NCBI GenBank assembly: GCA_937872085.1
Contig: CALMQK010000210.1
Location: 1-19,898 of the forward strand
Direction of reading: 5' to 3'
DNA from: an uncultured euryarchaeote
Lineage (GTDB): Archaea > Thermoplasmatota > Thermoplasmata > UBA10834
Length of the DNA stretch: 19,898 nucleotides
This document shows positions 1 to 7,317 of the stretch, one piece after another; the stretch's first letter is position 1, and each line of letters opens with the position of its first letter. The notes under the pieces were generated by a model that was not told the origin of the DNA, searched no databases, and was given only the letters and a program-made list of their open reading frames with translations. The position numbers and the translations under genes are program-made.

Positions 1-571
1 CGACCAGCACGAGAGCGATCAGGCTCATCAGGAAGCCGAGGTAGAACACTCCCACACCAAACCTCCCCGCGTCGGTCGCAACTCCCGTCAGGGTGACCGG
101 TCCCCTCTTGAATGCCGTATACGCACCGGCGAGGACGATCAGACCCATCACGAACACGAGCGAGCTGCAGAAGAGAATCAGGCCCGAGAAGTCGACGGGA
201 AGATCCGTTGCTGGAACCTTCGCCGTGAAACCCTGAATCCCGTAAATGAGGTCCAAGATACCAGTGCCGACCATCAGGATGGCCGCGATCGATGGTTTCT
301 GGGACCTGGCATCCACCGGGTCCCGAAGCCATTCGTCCGTCTGAGCGGGCAATCCCGTGGATGCAAGTGTGGAGCTGATGTCTGGGTAAAGGCTGGGAAG
401 ATCGGTGAAACAATCCTTGCAGAATGTCGCTGAAACCGGGTTCGACGCACCACATTTGGGACACTCCCGGCTTTGAATCTGTACTTGCTCCACTAAGAGC
501 GGCTTGCCGCATCTGTCACAGAACGCGGACCGGTCAGGGTTCTGCCTCCCACAATAGTGGCATTTCGTCAT
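1..571 (-). CDS. Zinc-ribbon membrane protein of unknown function (C-terminus off the left edge)
   Basis: Reading the minus strand from the ATG at 571 gives 190 open codons to the window edge, so the 3' end is missing. The N-terminus holds two CxxC...CxxC zinc ribbons (CHYCG...CDRC at residues 4-21 and CPKCG...CKDC about 20 residues later), then a polar linker. At least three hydrophobic segments follow, starting near IAAILMVGTGILDL and FSGLILFCSSLVFV and ending in VFYLGFLMSLIALVLV at the edge. A GGAG lies about 12 nt before the ATG. The start is 28 nt beyond the stop of the gene at 600-1319, so the two probably share a transcript. The architecture matches many archaeal 'zinc-ribbon domain-containing' membrane proteins of unknown role. 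The ribbons probably face the cytoplasm. The coding call is firm, but I assign no function. Confidence 0.8.
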   Translation of the reverse strand, partial: MTKCHYCGRQNPDRSAFCDRCGKPLLVEQVQIQSRECPKCGASNPVSATFCKDCFTDLPSLYPDISSTLASTGLPAQTDEWLRDPVDARSQKPSIAAILMVGTGILDLIYGIQGFTAKVPATDLPVDFSGLILFCSSLVFVMGLIVLAGAYTAFKRGPVTLTGVATDAGRFGVGVFYLGFLMSLIALVLV

Positions 572-599
572 CGTCAGCTGCGACTCCTTCGGAGCGACC

Positions 600-1319
600 T
601 CAATCGAATTCGTGCCTCGATACGGCGATCAGTATCACAGCAACAAGCCCGAGTACAGCTCCGAGATAGAATCCGATCCCGAATATCCCAAGGATCGCAC
701 CCAGGAGAGCGAGCGTGAAGCTCGAGCGCTTCAGAGCCATGATGCCTCCGGCGATGGAGGCGAGACCGAAGATCATGCCCAGACCGCCGCATAGGCAAAG
801 GGCACCTGTGGGAATGTAGGCTGAGGCCGCAGAGCTAACACCGGCGGTCAGAATCCCTTGACCTAGGGCGAGCACGCCGGCGAGTATTGCCAATATCCCT
901 CCCCCGAGCACCGCGCCGCTCGCGCCGCTAGAAGGCTCATAATCGTAATCTGAGCGGGAGTAGTCATGATCACCTGAGACAGAGCCAGGCGATACGTAGG
1001 AAGGATCCTCGCGGCAGTGCGGACATACGGTGTCCCACATGTCCACCTCCGTCCCACAATGCCTGCAGTATCTCTTGGGGAGCCCGGAGGTCGTGCCCTT
1101 GGGTTCGAGCGCGGTCTTGCTCGGGGCACTGATGGCCACAGTCTTGGCCGAATCCAAGGCCGCCCCGCACTTCCCGCAGTAGATCATCTCCGGGGCATTC
1201 TGAGCCCCACAGCTGATGCACAATCTGACCATCCCTGGGGGAGCAAGTTCCTTCGCACATGAGTTGCAGAACTTGGCACCCTGAGGATTGTCCTTCCCGC
1301 AATTCCCACAAACTACCAT
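600..1319 (-). CDS. Triple zinc-ribbon membrane protein, unknown function
   Basis: A 239-residue protein. Three zinc ribbons are visible: C4/C7/C18/C21, C34/C37/C48/C51 and C85/C88/C99/C102. A Tyr/Ser/Asp-rich linker follows (about 105-132), then a Gly/Ala/Leu-rich hydrophobic half (about 134-235) with three or four likely membrane helices, ending in a short charged tail. The third ribbon plus membrane part is clearly homologous to the gene at 1453-1995: both have RYCRHC...DTxCPxC, AGVLALGQGI, and SRxxF at the C-terminus. This looks like tandem duplication. A TATA-like element at 1351-1360 lies about 35 nt before the ATG, giving a very short leader. The gene at 1-571 follows after 28 nt. Family function is unknown. 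Metal-dependent protein-protein contact at the membrane is a guess. Confidence 0.85.
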   Translation of the reverse strand: MVVCGNCGKDNPQGAKFCNSCAKELAPPGMVRLCISCGAQNAPEMIYCGKCGAALDSAKTVAISAPSKTALEPKGTTSGLPKRYCRHCGTEVDMWDTVCPHCREDPSYVSPGSVSGDHDYSRSDYDYEPSSGASGAVLGGGILAILAGVLALGQGILTAGVSSAASAYIPTGALCLCGGLGMIFGLASIAGGIMALKRSSFTLALLGAILGIFGIGFYLGAVLGLVAVILIAVSRHEFD

Positions 1320-1350
1320 TTCCGTCCCATTCCTGATTCACCCAAACAGG

Positions 1351-1360
1351 CTTAATAGTT
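1351..1360 (-). promoter_or_regulatory. TATA-like box for the triple zinc-ribbon gene
   Basis: On the minus strand this reads AACTATTAAG inside GC-rich DNA, about 35 nt before the ATG at 1319. That spacing fits an archaeal TATA box with a leader of roughly ten bases. It suggests this gene has its own promoter separate from the paralogue at 1453-1995. The rest of 1320-1452 shows nothing further. Confidence 0.5.
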
Positions 1361-1452
1361 TTTCGAGGAAATCCGGGCGGCAATGACGGCAGCACAAGGA
1401 AACGAGACTATATGGACGACCTCCTCCTCGAAGAGACGCCGACGCGAGTGAC

Positions 1453-1995
1453 TCACTTGAAGTCGCCCCTCGACATGGCAATCAGCCCGACGGCAATCAC
1501 ACCGAACGCGCTCCCGATAACGAACCCGAAACCGAGCGTGCCCATGGCCGCCCCATACATGGCGATCGCGAAGTTGAATCGTCTGATTGCCACTATCCCC
1601 CCGATCATGGAGCCAAGCCCGAAGATGACATCCGCCATACCGAAGAGCGAGAAGTGATCCCAAGGGCTGAAAATATCAAGGCCAAAAGACAATTCCCCGA
1701 TCCCTTGACCCAGGGCGAGCACGCCAGCAATTATCGCGCATGTCCCTCCCCAGAGGTAATCCGCCCTCCAGTTCCTCGGTGGTTTGTATACACCATTTGG
1801 GTAGAAGGAACCAGAATTGCCTGAACCAGAATAGACGTGTGCAGGATCATGATGGCAGTTCGGGCATGTGGTGTCCCGAGTGCCCACCTCCGCCTGACAG
1901 TGTCTGCAGTATCTCATGGGGGGGTCAATCGGTGAAGCTATTTTCCCAGAATCTATGGTCGCCTCGCGTTTCCCGCCGTCGACCATCTCCACCAT
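1453..1995 (-). CDS. Single zinc-ribbon membrane protein, paralogue of the downstream gene
   Basis: About 180 residues from the ATG at 1995. It has one zinc ribbon (C30/C33/C44/C47) preceded by about 26 residues without cysteines, a Ser/Gly/Pro linker, and three or four hydrophobic segments from GGTCAIIAGVLALGQGI to the C-terminal SRGDFK. It is a shortened relative of the protein encoded at 600-1319, lacking that protein's first two ribbons. The same frame stays open far upstream to 2652, but that part is antisense to the FAD oxidoreductase gene. The start at 1995 (or the in-frame ATG at 1986) is preferred because a perfect GGAGGTGA lies at 2009-2016 and a GAGGAG at 1996-2001. Transcription probably starts from the AT-rich divergent promoter region near 2031-2070. 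Function unknown. Confidence 0.8.
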   Translation of the reverse strand: MVEMVDGGKREATIDSGKIASPIDPPMRYCRHCQAEVGTRDTTCPNCHHDPAHVYSGSGNSGSFYPNGVYKPPRNWRADYLWGGTCAIIAGVLALGQGIGELSFGLDIFSPWDHFSLFGMADVIFGLGSMIGGIVAIRRFNFAIAMYGAAMGTLGFGFVIGSAFGVIAVGLIAMSRGDFK

Positions 1996-2008
1996 CTCCT
2001 CTATTCCC

Positions 2009-2016
2009 TCACCTCC
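2009..2016 (-). promoter_or_regulatory. Strong Shine-Dalgarno for the single zinc-ribbon gene
   Basis: The minus strand reads GGAGGTGA, a perfect match to the 16S rRNA anti-SD. It sits 13 nt before the ATG at 1995, which is rather far. A second purine run (GAGGAG, 1996-2001) sits 9 nt before the in-frame ATG at 1986. The pair places the true start here and not in the long upstream open frame. Confidence 0.55.
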
Positions 2017-2058
2017 ACTGGCTCTGCTAGACTTAATGGTTGTTGAGGAATTCCGCGC

Positions 2059-2070
2059 AATATTAATGAT
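2059..2070. promoter_or_regulatory. Shared AT-rich divergent promoter element
   Basis: The plus strand reads AATATTAATGAT in otherwise GC-rich DNA, between the divergent zinc-ribbon gene (start 1995) and FAD oxidoreductase gene (start about 2107). As a TATA box for the plus strand it predicts transcription from about 2091. On the minus strand the same element, or ACCATTAAG near 2033-2041, could serve the other gene. No experimental start is available. Confidence 0.4.
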
Positions 2071-2106
2071 GGACAACGCTGTCAAGCCCATGCATAGGAA
2101 CGGACG

Positions 2107-3342
2107 ATGCGTGAGGCGATGCTCGTGCGAGTAATCGTGATAGGCAACAATGTGGCGGGAACCACAGTAGCGAAGGCCATGCGAGACGCCGACCCAGCTG
2201 TGTCGATAGACATCTATTCGCAGGAGTCGGTTCCCTACTACCCCAGGCCAAGGCTCATTGACTACCTCGAAGGCAAGGTCCAGGAGAAGGACCTCCCATT
2301 CTATCCGCTGGATTGGTACCAGACCAACCGGTTGGGGCTCTATCTGGACTGCACAGTGGAGAGAATTGACAGGTCGGAGAAGAGAATCCAGGTTCAGGGC
2401 ATGTGGGAGCGGTACGACAAGCTCGTCCTCGCTACCGGCTCGAGCGCTTTCGTCCCTCCTTTCCTCGGTCTTCCCAAAGAGAATGTCTTCACGCTCAAGA
2501 CCCTCCCTGATGCGAAGAAGATCAAGGAGCGTGCATCCAGGTCCAAGCGAGTGATCGTCATCGGAGGAGGTCTCCTTGGACTGGAGACCGGAAGGGCGTT
2601 GTGCTCTGCCTTCCCCGAGCTGCACATAACAATCCTCGAGAGCGGCGAGCATATCCTAATGCGGCAGCTGGATCACGAAGGTGCCCAGATGCTTCAAAGT
2701 TGGATCGAGGAGACTGGCGCTCTGGTCTCTGCAAGATCCGAGACCGAGAGGATACTCGGCGATGGGGCGGATGCGGAGGGCGTGCTGTTGAAGGATGGCA
2801 GGCGAATAGATGGCGACATGGTCGTGATCTCGGCCGGGACTCGACCGAACCTGCAGCTCGCGAAGGACGCTGGGCTCAAAGTGAACAAGGGCATCGTGGT
2901 GGACACTTCCCTCAGGACATCCGACCCCGACATCTACGCCCTTGGGGACGTGGCTGAGTTCAACGGGCAGATGTGGGCCATGATACCGCCCGCACTGGAC
3001 GAGGCCAGGATCGCGGCGAAGAAGATACTCGGTCAACAGACTCCCGACTATGCAGGCACCGTGCCTTCCAACACGCTCAAGGTCGCCGGATTCGAGCTCA
3101 CGTCCATCGGTACCGTAAGATCCACCCACGAGCCACCGGAGCCGGGAATTGATGAGATCCGGACAACAACCCCTGACGGCAAGATCTACAAGAAGTTCGT
3201 TCTGGAGGACGGCAAGATGATAGGAGCGATACTTCTGGGCACCAAGAAGGAAGTCGTGAAGGTGACCAAGTTCATCAAGGAGGGGACGCCGATCGAGGAC
3301 ATCAAGGACCGACTGCGCGATCCCTCGTACACATTCAATTGA
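2107..3342 (+). CDS. FAD-dependent NAD(P)H oxidoreductase (NADH oxidase / rubredoxin reductase-like)
   Basis: A 411-residue two-dinucleotide-fold flavoprotein. It has an N-terminal FAD-binding fold (VIVIGNNVAG, residues 9-18), then LVLATGS at about 106-112, a second NAD(P)H-binding fold (VIVIGGGLLG, 149-158), and the second FAD motif LGDVAEF (279-285). A C-terminal domain of about 110 residues follows, as in rubredoxin/nitrite-reductase-type reductases. The family moves electrons from NAD(P)H to small redox proteins or oxygen in the cytoplasm. I see no redox-active CxxC and no Cys at the NADH oxidase position near the N-terminus, so the acceptor cannot be read from the sequence. Three in-frame starts are possible: ATG 2107, ATG 2119 and GTG 2125. 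GTG 2125 has GTGAGG at 2111-2116 and would begin MRVIVIG, a typical N-terminus for this fold. Confidence 0.9.
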   Translation: MREAMLVRVIVIGNNVAGTTVAKAMRDADPAVSIDIYSQESVPYYPRPRLIDYLEGKVQEKDLPFYPLDWYQTNRLGLYLDCTVERIDRSEKRIQVQGMWERYDKLVLATGSSAFVPPFLGLPKENVFTLKTLPDAKKIKERASRSKRVIVIGGGLLGLETGRALCSAFPELHITILESGEHILMRQLDHEGAQMLQSWIEETGALVSARSETERILGDGADAEGVLLKDGRRIDGDMVVISAGTRPNLQLAKDAGLKVNKGIVVDTSLRTSDPDIYALGDVAEFNGQMWAMIPPALDEARIAAKKILGQQTPDYAGTVPSNTLKVAGFELTSIGTVRSTHEPPEPGIDEIRTTTPDGKIYKKFVLEDGKMIGAILLGTKKEVVKVTKFIKEGTPIEDIKDRLRDPSYTFN

Positions 3343-3437
3343 TCGTCCCGTCGCCGGGAGCTCAGCTCTCTTCCTCCACGAATGGGCAATCCGCGTTGAC
3401 ACACATATGCACCCTTGGACTGGCCATTTCGCAAAAA

Positions 3438-3448
3438 CCGTTAAATCC
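3438..3448 (+). promoter_or_regulatory. TATA-like box for alaS
   Basis: CCGTTAAATCC is centred about 28 nt before the alaS ATG, which places the transcript start within a few bases of the start codon (leaderless or nearly so). The remainder of 3343-3437 shows only a doubtful 21-codon minus-strand frame, discussed in the findings. Confidence 0.5.
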
Positions 3449-3470
3449 TGAAGACTCATGTGGAAAGTGA

Positions 3471-6167
3471 ATGGACACGCAGGACTACGAACTCGATTTC
3501 TTCAAGAGCAAAGGTTTCCAGCGGATGCAATGCAAGAGCTGCGGCAAGTTCTTCTGGACGCTGGGCAACTCAGACACCTGCGGCGAAGCTCCTTGCGTCG
3601 AGTACACGTTCATAGGCAAGCCGCTCTTCAAAGAGAAGCTGACCGTACACGAGATGCGCGAGAGCTTCCTGTCTTTCCTGGAGAAGAACGGCCACACGAG
3701 GGTCGCGAGATACCCGATCACGGCGAGGTGGAGGGACGACGTCTTCTTCACGCAGGCCAGCATCTACGGCTTTCAGCCCTGGGTCATCCAGGGAGTGGTC
3801 GAACCGCCGGCGAACCCTCTCGGGATCTCCCAGACCTGCGTAAGATTCAATGACATCGACAACGTTGGCAAGACTGGGTCTCACCTGACCATGTTCGAGA
3901 TGATGGCCCACCACGTCTTCAACAAGAAGGACAAGGAGATCTACTGGAAGGACCGGACGACGGAGCTGTGCCACGAATTCCTGACGAAGGTCCAGGGCCT
4001 CGACCCGAAGCTGGTCAACTACTCGGAGGCCTGGTGGGAGGGCGGAGGCAATGCAGGTCCATGCCTGGAAGTGCTTCTCGGGGGCGTCGAGGTGGCCACG
4101 CTCGTTTTCATGAGCTATGCCGTGGAGAACGGACAGCAGAGGCCCATGGACATCAGGGTAGTGGACACCGGGTACGGTCTTGAGCGGCTCACGTGGATAT
4201 CGCAGGGCACGCCCTCGGCATACGAGGCTGTGTTCGGGGACGTGCTGGAGGAGCTCAAGAAGCTCTCGGGAACGATCGTCGATGACAGAGTGTTGGCGGA
4301 GTATGCCAAAGTGGCTGGATCGATGAAGATCGAGAACGCCGCCGACGTCCGAGCGCTCAGGGGAGACACCGCCGCCCGACTCGGAATCGGCCTGGACGAC
4401 TTCATGAAGCAGGTGAAACCCTTCGAGAGCATGTATGTCGTCTGCGACCACTCACGCGCTCTCATGTTCATGCTCAGCGATGGAGTCGTGCCTTCAAATG
4501 TGAGGCAGGGTTACTTTGCCAGGCTGCTTGTCAGGAGAGCCCTCAGGGAGATGTCGCAGCTCAAGCTCGACCTCAAGCTGTCCGACATAGTCGCGAAGCA
4601 GGTAGATTACTTCTCGAAGGATTTCCCGGACCTCAAGGAGAACAGGGACGAGATAATCAAGCTCGTCGATGTCGAGCAGGAGAAGTACAAGGACACCCTG
4701 GTCAAGGGCAGAAGCATCGTCCAGAGGCTCGAGTCGTCCGAAGGGGGGAAGAAGAGGATCGACGAGGACGACCTGGTCGAGCTCTATGATTCCCACGGGC
4801 TCAACCCCGAGGTCGTGGCGGAGTTCGCGTCGGGCCCGGTGAACGTCCCGGACGATTTCTACCAGAAGGTCGCCGCCCGGCATTCGAAGGTCGAACGAGA
4901 AGAGGGCGTCCCTGAGACAAAACTCCGAGAGAGCCTTCCTCCCACCAAGCTCATGTTCTACAAGGACCCTTCCAAGTACAAGTTCAGAGCGAAGGTCCTC
5001 GCGGTGCAGAACGACCTGGTCGTTCTGGACAAGACCTACTTCTACGCCGAAGGCGGCGGTCAAGAGAGCGACGCAGGCACAATGAAGGACATGAAGGTCG
5101 TGCACGTCGACAAGGTCGGGAACGTCGTCGTTCACAAGGTCGAGGGCGAGATGCAGGCGGTCCCGGGCAAGCTCATCACCAGCCTGATCGACTCGAACCG
5201 GAGGAAGAGGCTGCAGAGGCACCACACCGCGACGCACATCATCAACGGTGCCACGAGGAAGATACTTGGAAATCACATCTGGCAGACGGGGGCGCACAAA
5301 GGCCCCGACATGGCCCGGCTGGATATCACTCACTACGCCGACCTGACACCCGATGAGCTCGAGAAGATCGAGCTCCTGTCGAACGAGACCGTTCTCTCGG
5401 GAACGAAGGTCCAGAGCACGTTCATGGAGAGGAACGTCGCCGAGAAGCGATACGGGTTCAGGCTGTACCAAGGCGGAGCGGTCCCCGGGAAGGATATCAG
5501 AGTGATCCGCATCGGCGATTTCGATGTAGAGGCGTGCGGCGGCATCCACACGAAGAACACCTTCGATGTGGGAGCGATCAAGATCCTCAGGACGAAGAGG
5601 ATCCAGGACGGCGTCGTGAGGCTGGAGTTCGTAGCTGGCATGCCAGAGGTCGAGCAGATGATGGGATTCTGGAACTCGGTGAGCGCCGCCTCCAGCAAGC
5701 TCAATTCCACGCCTGAGAAGATCGGCGAGGCGATCGACAAGCTTATGGCCGACCGGAAGGAACTGACGAAGCAGCTCGACGCGTTCAAGAAAGGCAGAGT
5801 CGGTGACACCGTCGAGGAGCTGATCGGGAAGGCCGTCCGGGTCAAGGGCGTCAGCATCGTGAGACATGTCGAGTCCGAGGACATCAAACACCTCGTCGGA
5901 CTCGCGAAGCTCCTGATAGGCCACCCGAAGACCGTCGCCCTACTCGGGTCAGACGAGCAAGGGGCGAAGGTGGTCATAGCCAGGAGTCCAGATGTCGGTC
6001 TCGATTGCAGGCCGCTCATCAAGGAGGCGATGACGATGGTCAGTGGCTCGGGCGGGGGCAAACAGGACTTCGCCCAGGGCGGAGGCACCGACGCCTCCAA
6101 GCTAGAATCGGCGTTGGACCGGGTCCTCGAACTGACAAAGGAGACCCTGGAGAGAAGTGAGCACTAG
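3471..6167 (+). CDS. alaS: Alanyl-tRNA synthetase, archaeal type
   Basis: An 898-residue cytoplasmic enzyme that charges tRNA-Ala with alanine. The N-terminus carries the archaeal-specific cysteine cluster (C21, C24, C37, C42). The class II catalytic core follows, with ITARWRDDVFFTQASIYGF and DNVGKTGSHLTMFEMMAHHVF. The editing domain has its metal-binding motifs intact: HHTATH at about residues 584-589 and CGGIH at about 689-693, needed to clear mischarged Ser/Gly. The C-terminal C-Ala/DHHA1 region has GSGGGKQDFAQGGG at about 859-872. The length is normal for archaeal AlaRS. The promoter is close to the ATG, and the stop codon abuts the ATG of the VIT-like transporter gene, so the two are probably cotranscribed. 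Nothing is truncated. Confidence 0.98.
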   Translation: MDTQDYELDFFKSKGFQRMQCKSCGKFFWTLGNSDTCGEAPCVEYTFIGKPLFKEKLTVHEMRESFLSFLEKNGHTRVARYPITARWRDDVFFTQASIYGFQPWVIQGVVEPPANPLGISQTCVRFNDIDNVGKTGSHLTMFEMMAHHVFNKKDKEIYWKDRTTELCHEFLTKVQGLDPKLVNYSEAWWEGGGNAGPCLEVLLGGVEVATLVFMSYAVENGQQRPMDIRVVDTGYGLERLTWISQGTPSAYEAVFGDVLEELKKLSGTIVDDRVLAEYAKVAGSMKIENAADVRALRGDTAARLGIGLDDFMKQVKPFESMYVVCDHSRALMFMLSDGVVPSNVRQGYFARLLVRRALREMSQLKLDLKLSDIVAKQVDYFSKDFPDLKENRDEIIKLVDVEQEKYKDTLVKGRSIVQRLESSEGGKKRIDEDDLVELYDSHGLNPEVVAEFASGPVNVPDDFYQKVAARHSKVEREEGVPETKLRESLPPTKLMFYKDPSKYKFRAKVLAVQNDLVVLDKTYFYAEGGGQESDAGTMKDMKVVHVDKVGNVVVHKVEGEMQAVPGKLITSLIDSNRRKRLQRHHTATHIINGATRKILGNHIWQTGAHKGPDMARLDITHYADLTPDELEKIELLSNETVLSGTKVQSTFMERNVAEKRYGFRLYQGGAVPGKDIRVIRIGDFDVEACGGIHTKNTFDVGAIKILRTKRIQDGVVRLEFVAGMPEVEQMMGFWNSVSAASSKLNSTPEKIGEAIDKLMADRKELTKQLDAFKKGRVGDTVEELIGKAVRVKGVSIVRHVESEDIKHLVGLAKLLIGHPKTVALLGSDEQGAKVVIARSPDVGLDCRPLIKEAMTMVSGSGGGKQDFAQGGGTDASKLESALDRVLELTKETLERSEH

Positions 6168-6764
6168 ATGGCGCACTTCTCGGATTACTTGAAGACATTG
6201 CGGTCCCACCTCAGGCTCACCAGGTCAGGGGCGATCGCTCGAAGGTATTTCGTCATCGGCGCATTCGACGGCGCACTGACGATCCTGGGCGTGATCCTCG
6301 GGGCGTACGCGTCTCAAGGTCACGAACATCCGGATCTCGCGCGCCAGTTGATACTCGCCGCAGGGTTCTCCGGAGGCATCGCGCTTGCCGTATCCAGCAC
6401 CGTCGGGGCCTACGAGGCGGAGCGCGTCGAGCACCTTCTGCAGCACAAGCATCTCGAGAAGGCCATGCTCCGGCCCGTGGAAGGCGACCGCGTGGATGCG
6501 ATGAGAGTCAGCATATCCGTCAGTGCCGCAGTCCACGGGGTTGCACCATTGGTCGCAGCATTCGTTCCACTATTGCCATTCTTCTTCCTTCCTTTGGGCG
6601 ATGCGGTCATAGCGGCGATAGGCCTCACCTTGGGCTTCCTGTTCGCGCTCGGGGCCTACCTCGGTAGCCTCATCAAGGAGATGATATTCTACACCGGGCT
6701 GAGGTTCGTCATAGCGGGTTTGGCCACAGCCATTATATTGATACTAGTCGGGGGAAGCCCTTAA
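6168..6764 (+). CDS. VIT1/CCC1-like membrane transporter (iron/manganese type)
   Basis: A 198-residue integral membrane protein. After a polar N-terminus come about five hydrophobic segments: FVIGAFDGALTILGVILGAYA (about 28-48), the GFSGGIALAVSSTVGAYEAER segment (about 66-86), a third beginning AAVHGVAPLVAAFVPLLPFFFL, then AVIAAIGLTLGFLFALGAYLG and FVIAGLATAIILILVGG. The 'FDG' of TM1, the Gly/Ser-rich second helix ending in a charged YEAERVE, and the overall length fit the VIT1/CCC1 family, which moves Fe(II) or Mn(II) across membranes. The usual cytosolic metal-binding loop is short here (HLLQHKHLEKAML). The ATG directly follows the alaS TAG with GTGAG about 10 nt upstream inside alaS, so the genes are almost certainly cotranscribed. 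The substrate is not provable from sequence. Confidence 0.75.
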   Translation: MAHFSDYLKTLRSHLRLTRSGAIARRYFVIGAFDGALTILGVILGAYASQGHEHPDLARQLILAAGFSGGIALAVSSTVGAYEAERVEHLLQHKHLEKAMLRPVEGDRVDAMRVSISVSAAVHGVAPLVAAFVPLLPFFFLPLGDAVIAAIGLTLGFLFALGAYLGSLIKEMIFYTGLRFVIAGLATAIILILVGGSP

Positions 6765-6766
6765 GG

Positions 6767-6780
6767 TTAATGCACATTAA
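6767..6780. repeat. 14-bp inverted repeat between convergent genes
   Basis: TTAATG-CA-CATTAA has perfect 6-bp arms around a 2-bp centre. It lies in the 28-bp gap between the convergent VIT-like and nikR stop codons. The centre is too short for a simple RNA hairpin loop without opening the stem. It may be a weak termination-related element or a chance AT palindrome. Confidence 0.35.
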
Positions 6781-6792
6781 TAGTTAAACAAG

Positions 6793-7233
6793 TCACATGG
6801 GCGATGTCGCGACCTTGAGGTCGAGGACACCCTTCTGAGATTGAAGGGTTTTCGCCAGCGACCTTACCCGATCTGCGGGTCCCTTGAAGGCGATGACTTC
6901 GAGACACGTGTGTTTGGAGAGGTGGATGTGCATCGTGGCCGTGATCGCATCGGGATAATCGTGCTGCAGCTCGGTCAGAGCGCGGTTCACTCCTCTCGAA
7001 TGATGGTCGTATGTGACAAGGATCACGCCCGGGACCTCGCCCTTCTTCGCCAGGTCCCATTTCCTGCCTGCGACGAACTCGCGCATGGCCTCGCTCACGG
7101 CCTTCGACCTGTTCGGGTGGCCCAGGCCGCGAGAGAGCATGTCGAACTCCTTCAGCAGGCCCTCGGAAACGCTCAGTGAGATCCGTGCCTTATCTGGCAT
7201 CGTCTCCGAAAAGTGCTCCGGCCTGATAAGCAT
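6793..7233 (-). CDS. nikR: Nickel-responsive regulator NikR
   Basis: A 146-residue ribbon-helix-helix repressor with a C-terminal ACT-like nickel-sensing domain. The N-terminus (ARISLSVSEGLLKEFD...RSKAVSEAMREF) is the DNA-binding RHH fold. All four square-planar Ni(II) ligands of E. coli NikR (H76, H87, H89, C95) have counterparts at the same spacing: H91, H102, H104 and C110, within ELQHDYPDAITATMHIHL and KHTC. NikR tetramers bind Ni and repress nickel-uptake genes. Here the gene is divergent from a CbiM/Q/O transporter, which fits that role. The start at 7233 is supported by a TATA-like box at 7256-7265 at leaderless distance. An internal ATG at 7200 with GGAG just upstream would give a protein 11 residues shorter. 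Confidence 0.95.
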   Translation of the reverse strand: MLIRPEHFSETMPDKARISLSVSEGLLKEFDMLSRGLGHPNRSKAVSEAMREFVAGRKWDLAKKGEVPGVILVTYDHHSRGVNRALTELQHDYPDAITATMHIHLSKHTCLEVIAFKGPADRVRSLAKTLQSQKGVLDLKVATSPM

Positions 7234-7255
7234 TACCAGTGTTCATGAGAAGATG

Positions 7256-7265
7256 CTAAATAAAG
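7256..7265 (-). promoter_or_regulatory. TATA-like box for nikR
   Basis: The minus strand reads CTTTATTTAG, centred about 27 nt before the ATG at 7233. This predicts a leaderless nikR mRNA. The box touches the 12-bp palindrome at 7263-7274. Confidence 0.55.
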
Positions 7266-7274
7266 GGGCCCCTT
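7263..7274. repeat. 12-bp perfect palindrome between the nikR and cbiM promoters
   Basis: AAGGGGCCCCTT is a perfect palindrome overlapping the edge of the nikR TATA-like box and the upstream side of the cbiM promoter. Its place suggests a regulator or transcription-factor site, but a GC palindrome of this length could be chance. Confidence 0.35.
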
Positions 7275-7282
7275 ATCGTATT
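7271..7282 (+). promoter_or_regulatory. Probable core promoter of the nickel transporter operon
   Basis: CCTTATCGTATT gives a moderate TATA-like match about 40 nt before the cbiM ATG. It predicts transcription from about 7300 and a leader of roughly 18 nt containing GAAGGGAT as a ribosome site. The proposed NikR operator overlaps it. Confidence 0.35.
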
Positions 7283-7305
7283 ACGAAAACATCAGAATGT
7301 ATTAC
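7278..7305. promoter_or_regulatory. Candidate NikR operator
   Basis: The site reads GTATTA, 16 bp, TATTAC: 28 bp in all, with arms that are inverted repeats at 5 of 6 positions. This is the geometry of the E. coli nik operator (GTATGA-N16-TCATAC), and the left arm is followed by CGAA as it is in E. coli. It spans the likely TATA-to-start region of the cbiM operon, where bound NikR would block initiation. The nikR start lies 45 bp away, so autoregulation is possible. The call rests on visual pattern matching. Confidence 0.6.
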
Positions 7306-7317
7306 TGAAGGGATCAG

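Noticed and set aside
1996..2652. Upstream extension of the zinc-ribbon gene frame to 2652
   Set aside because: It is antisense to the FAD oxidoreductase gene, has no family features, and the strong SD and promoter lie near 2009-2070.
4494..5924. 476-codon minus-strand open frame
   Set aside because: It lies wholly antisense to alaS; GC-rich codon bias leaves such frames open, and the product has no recognisable motif.
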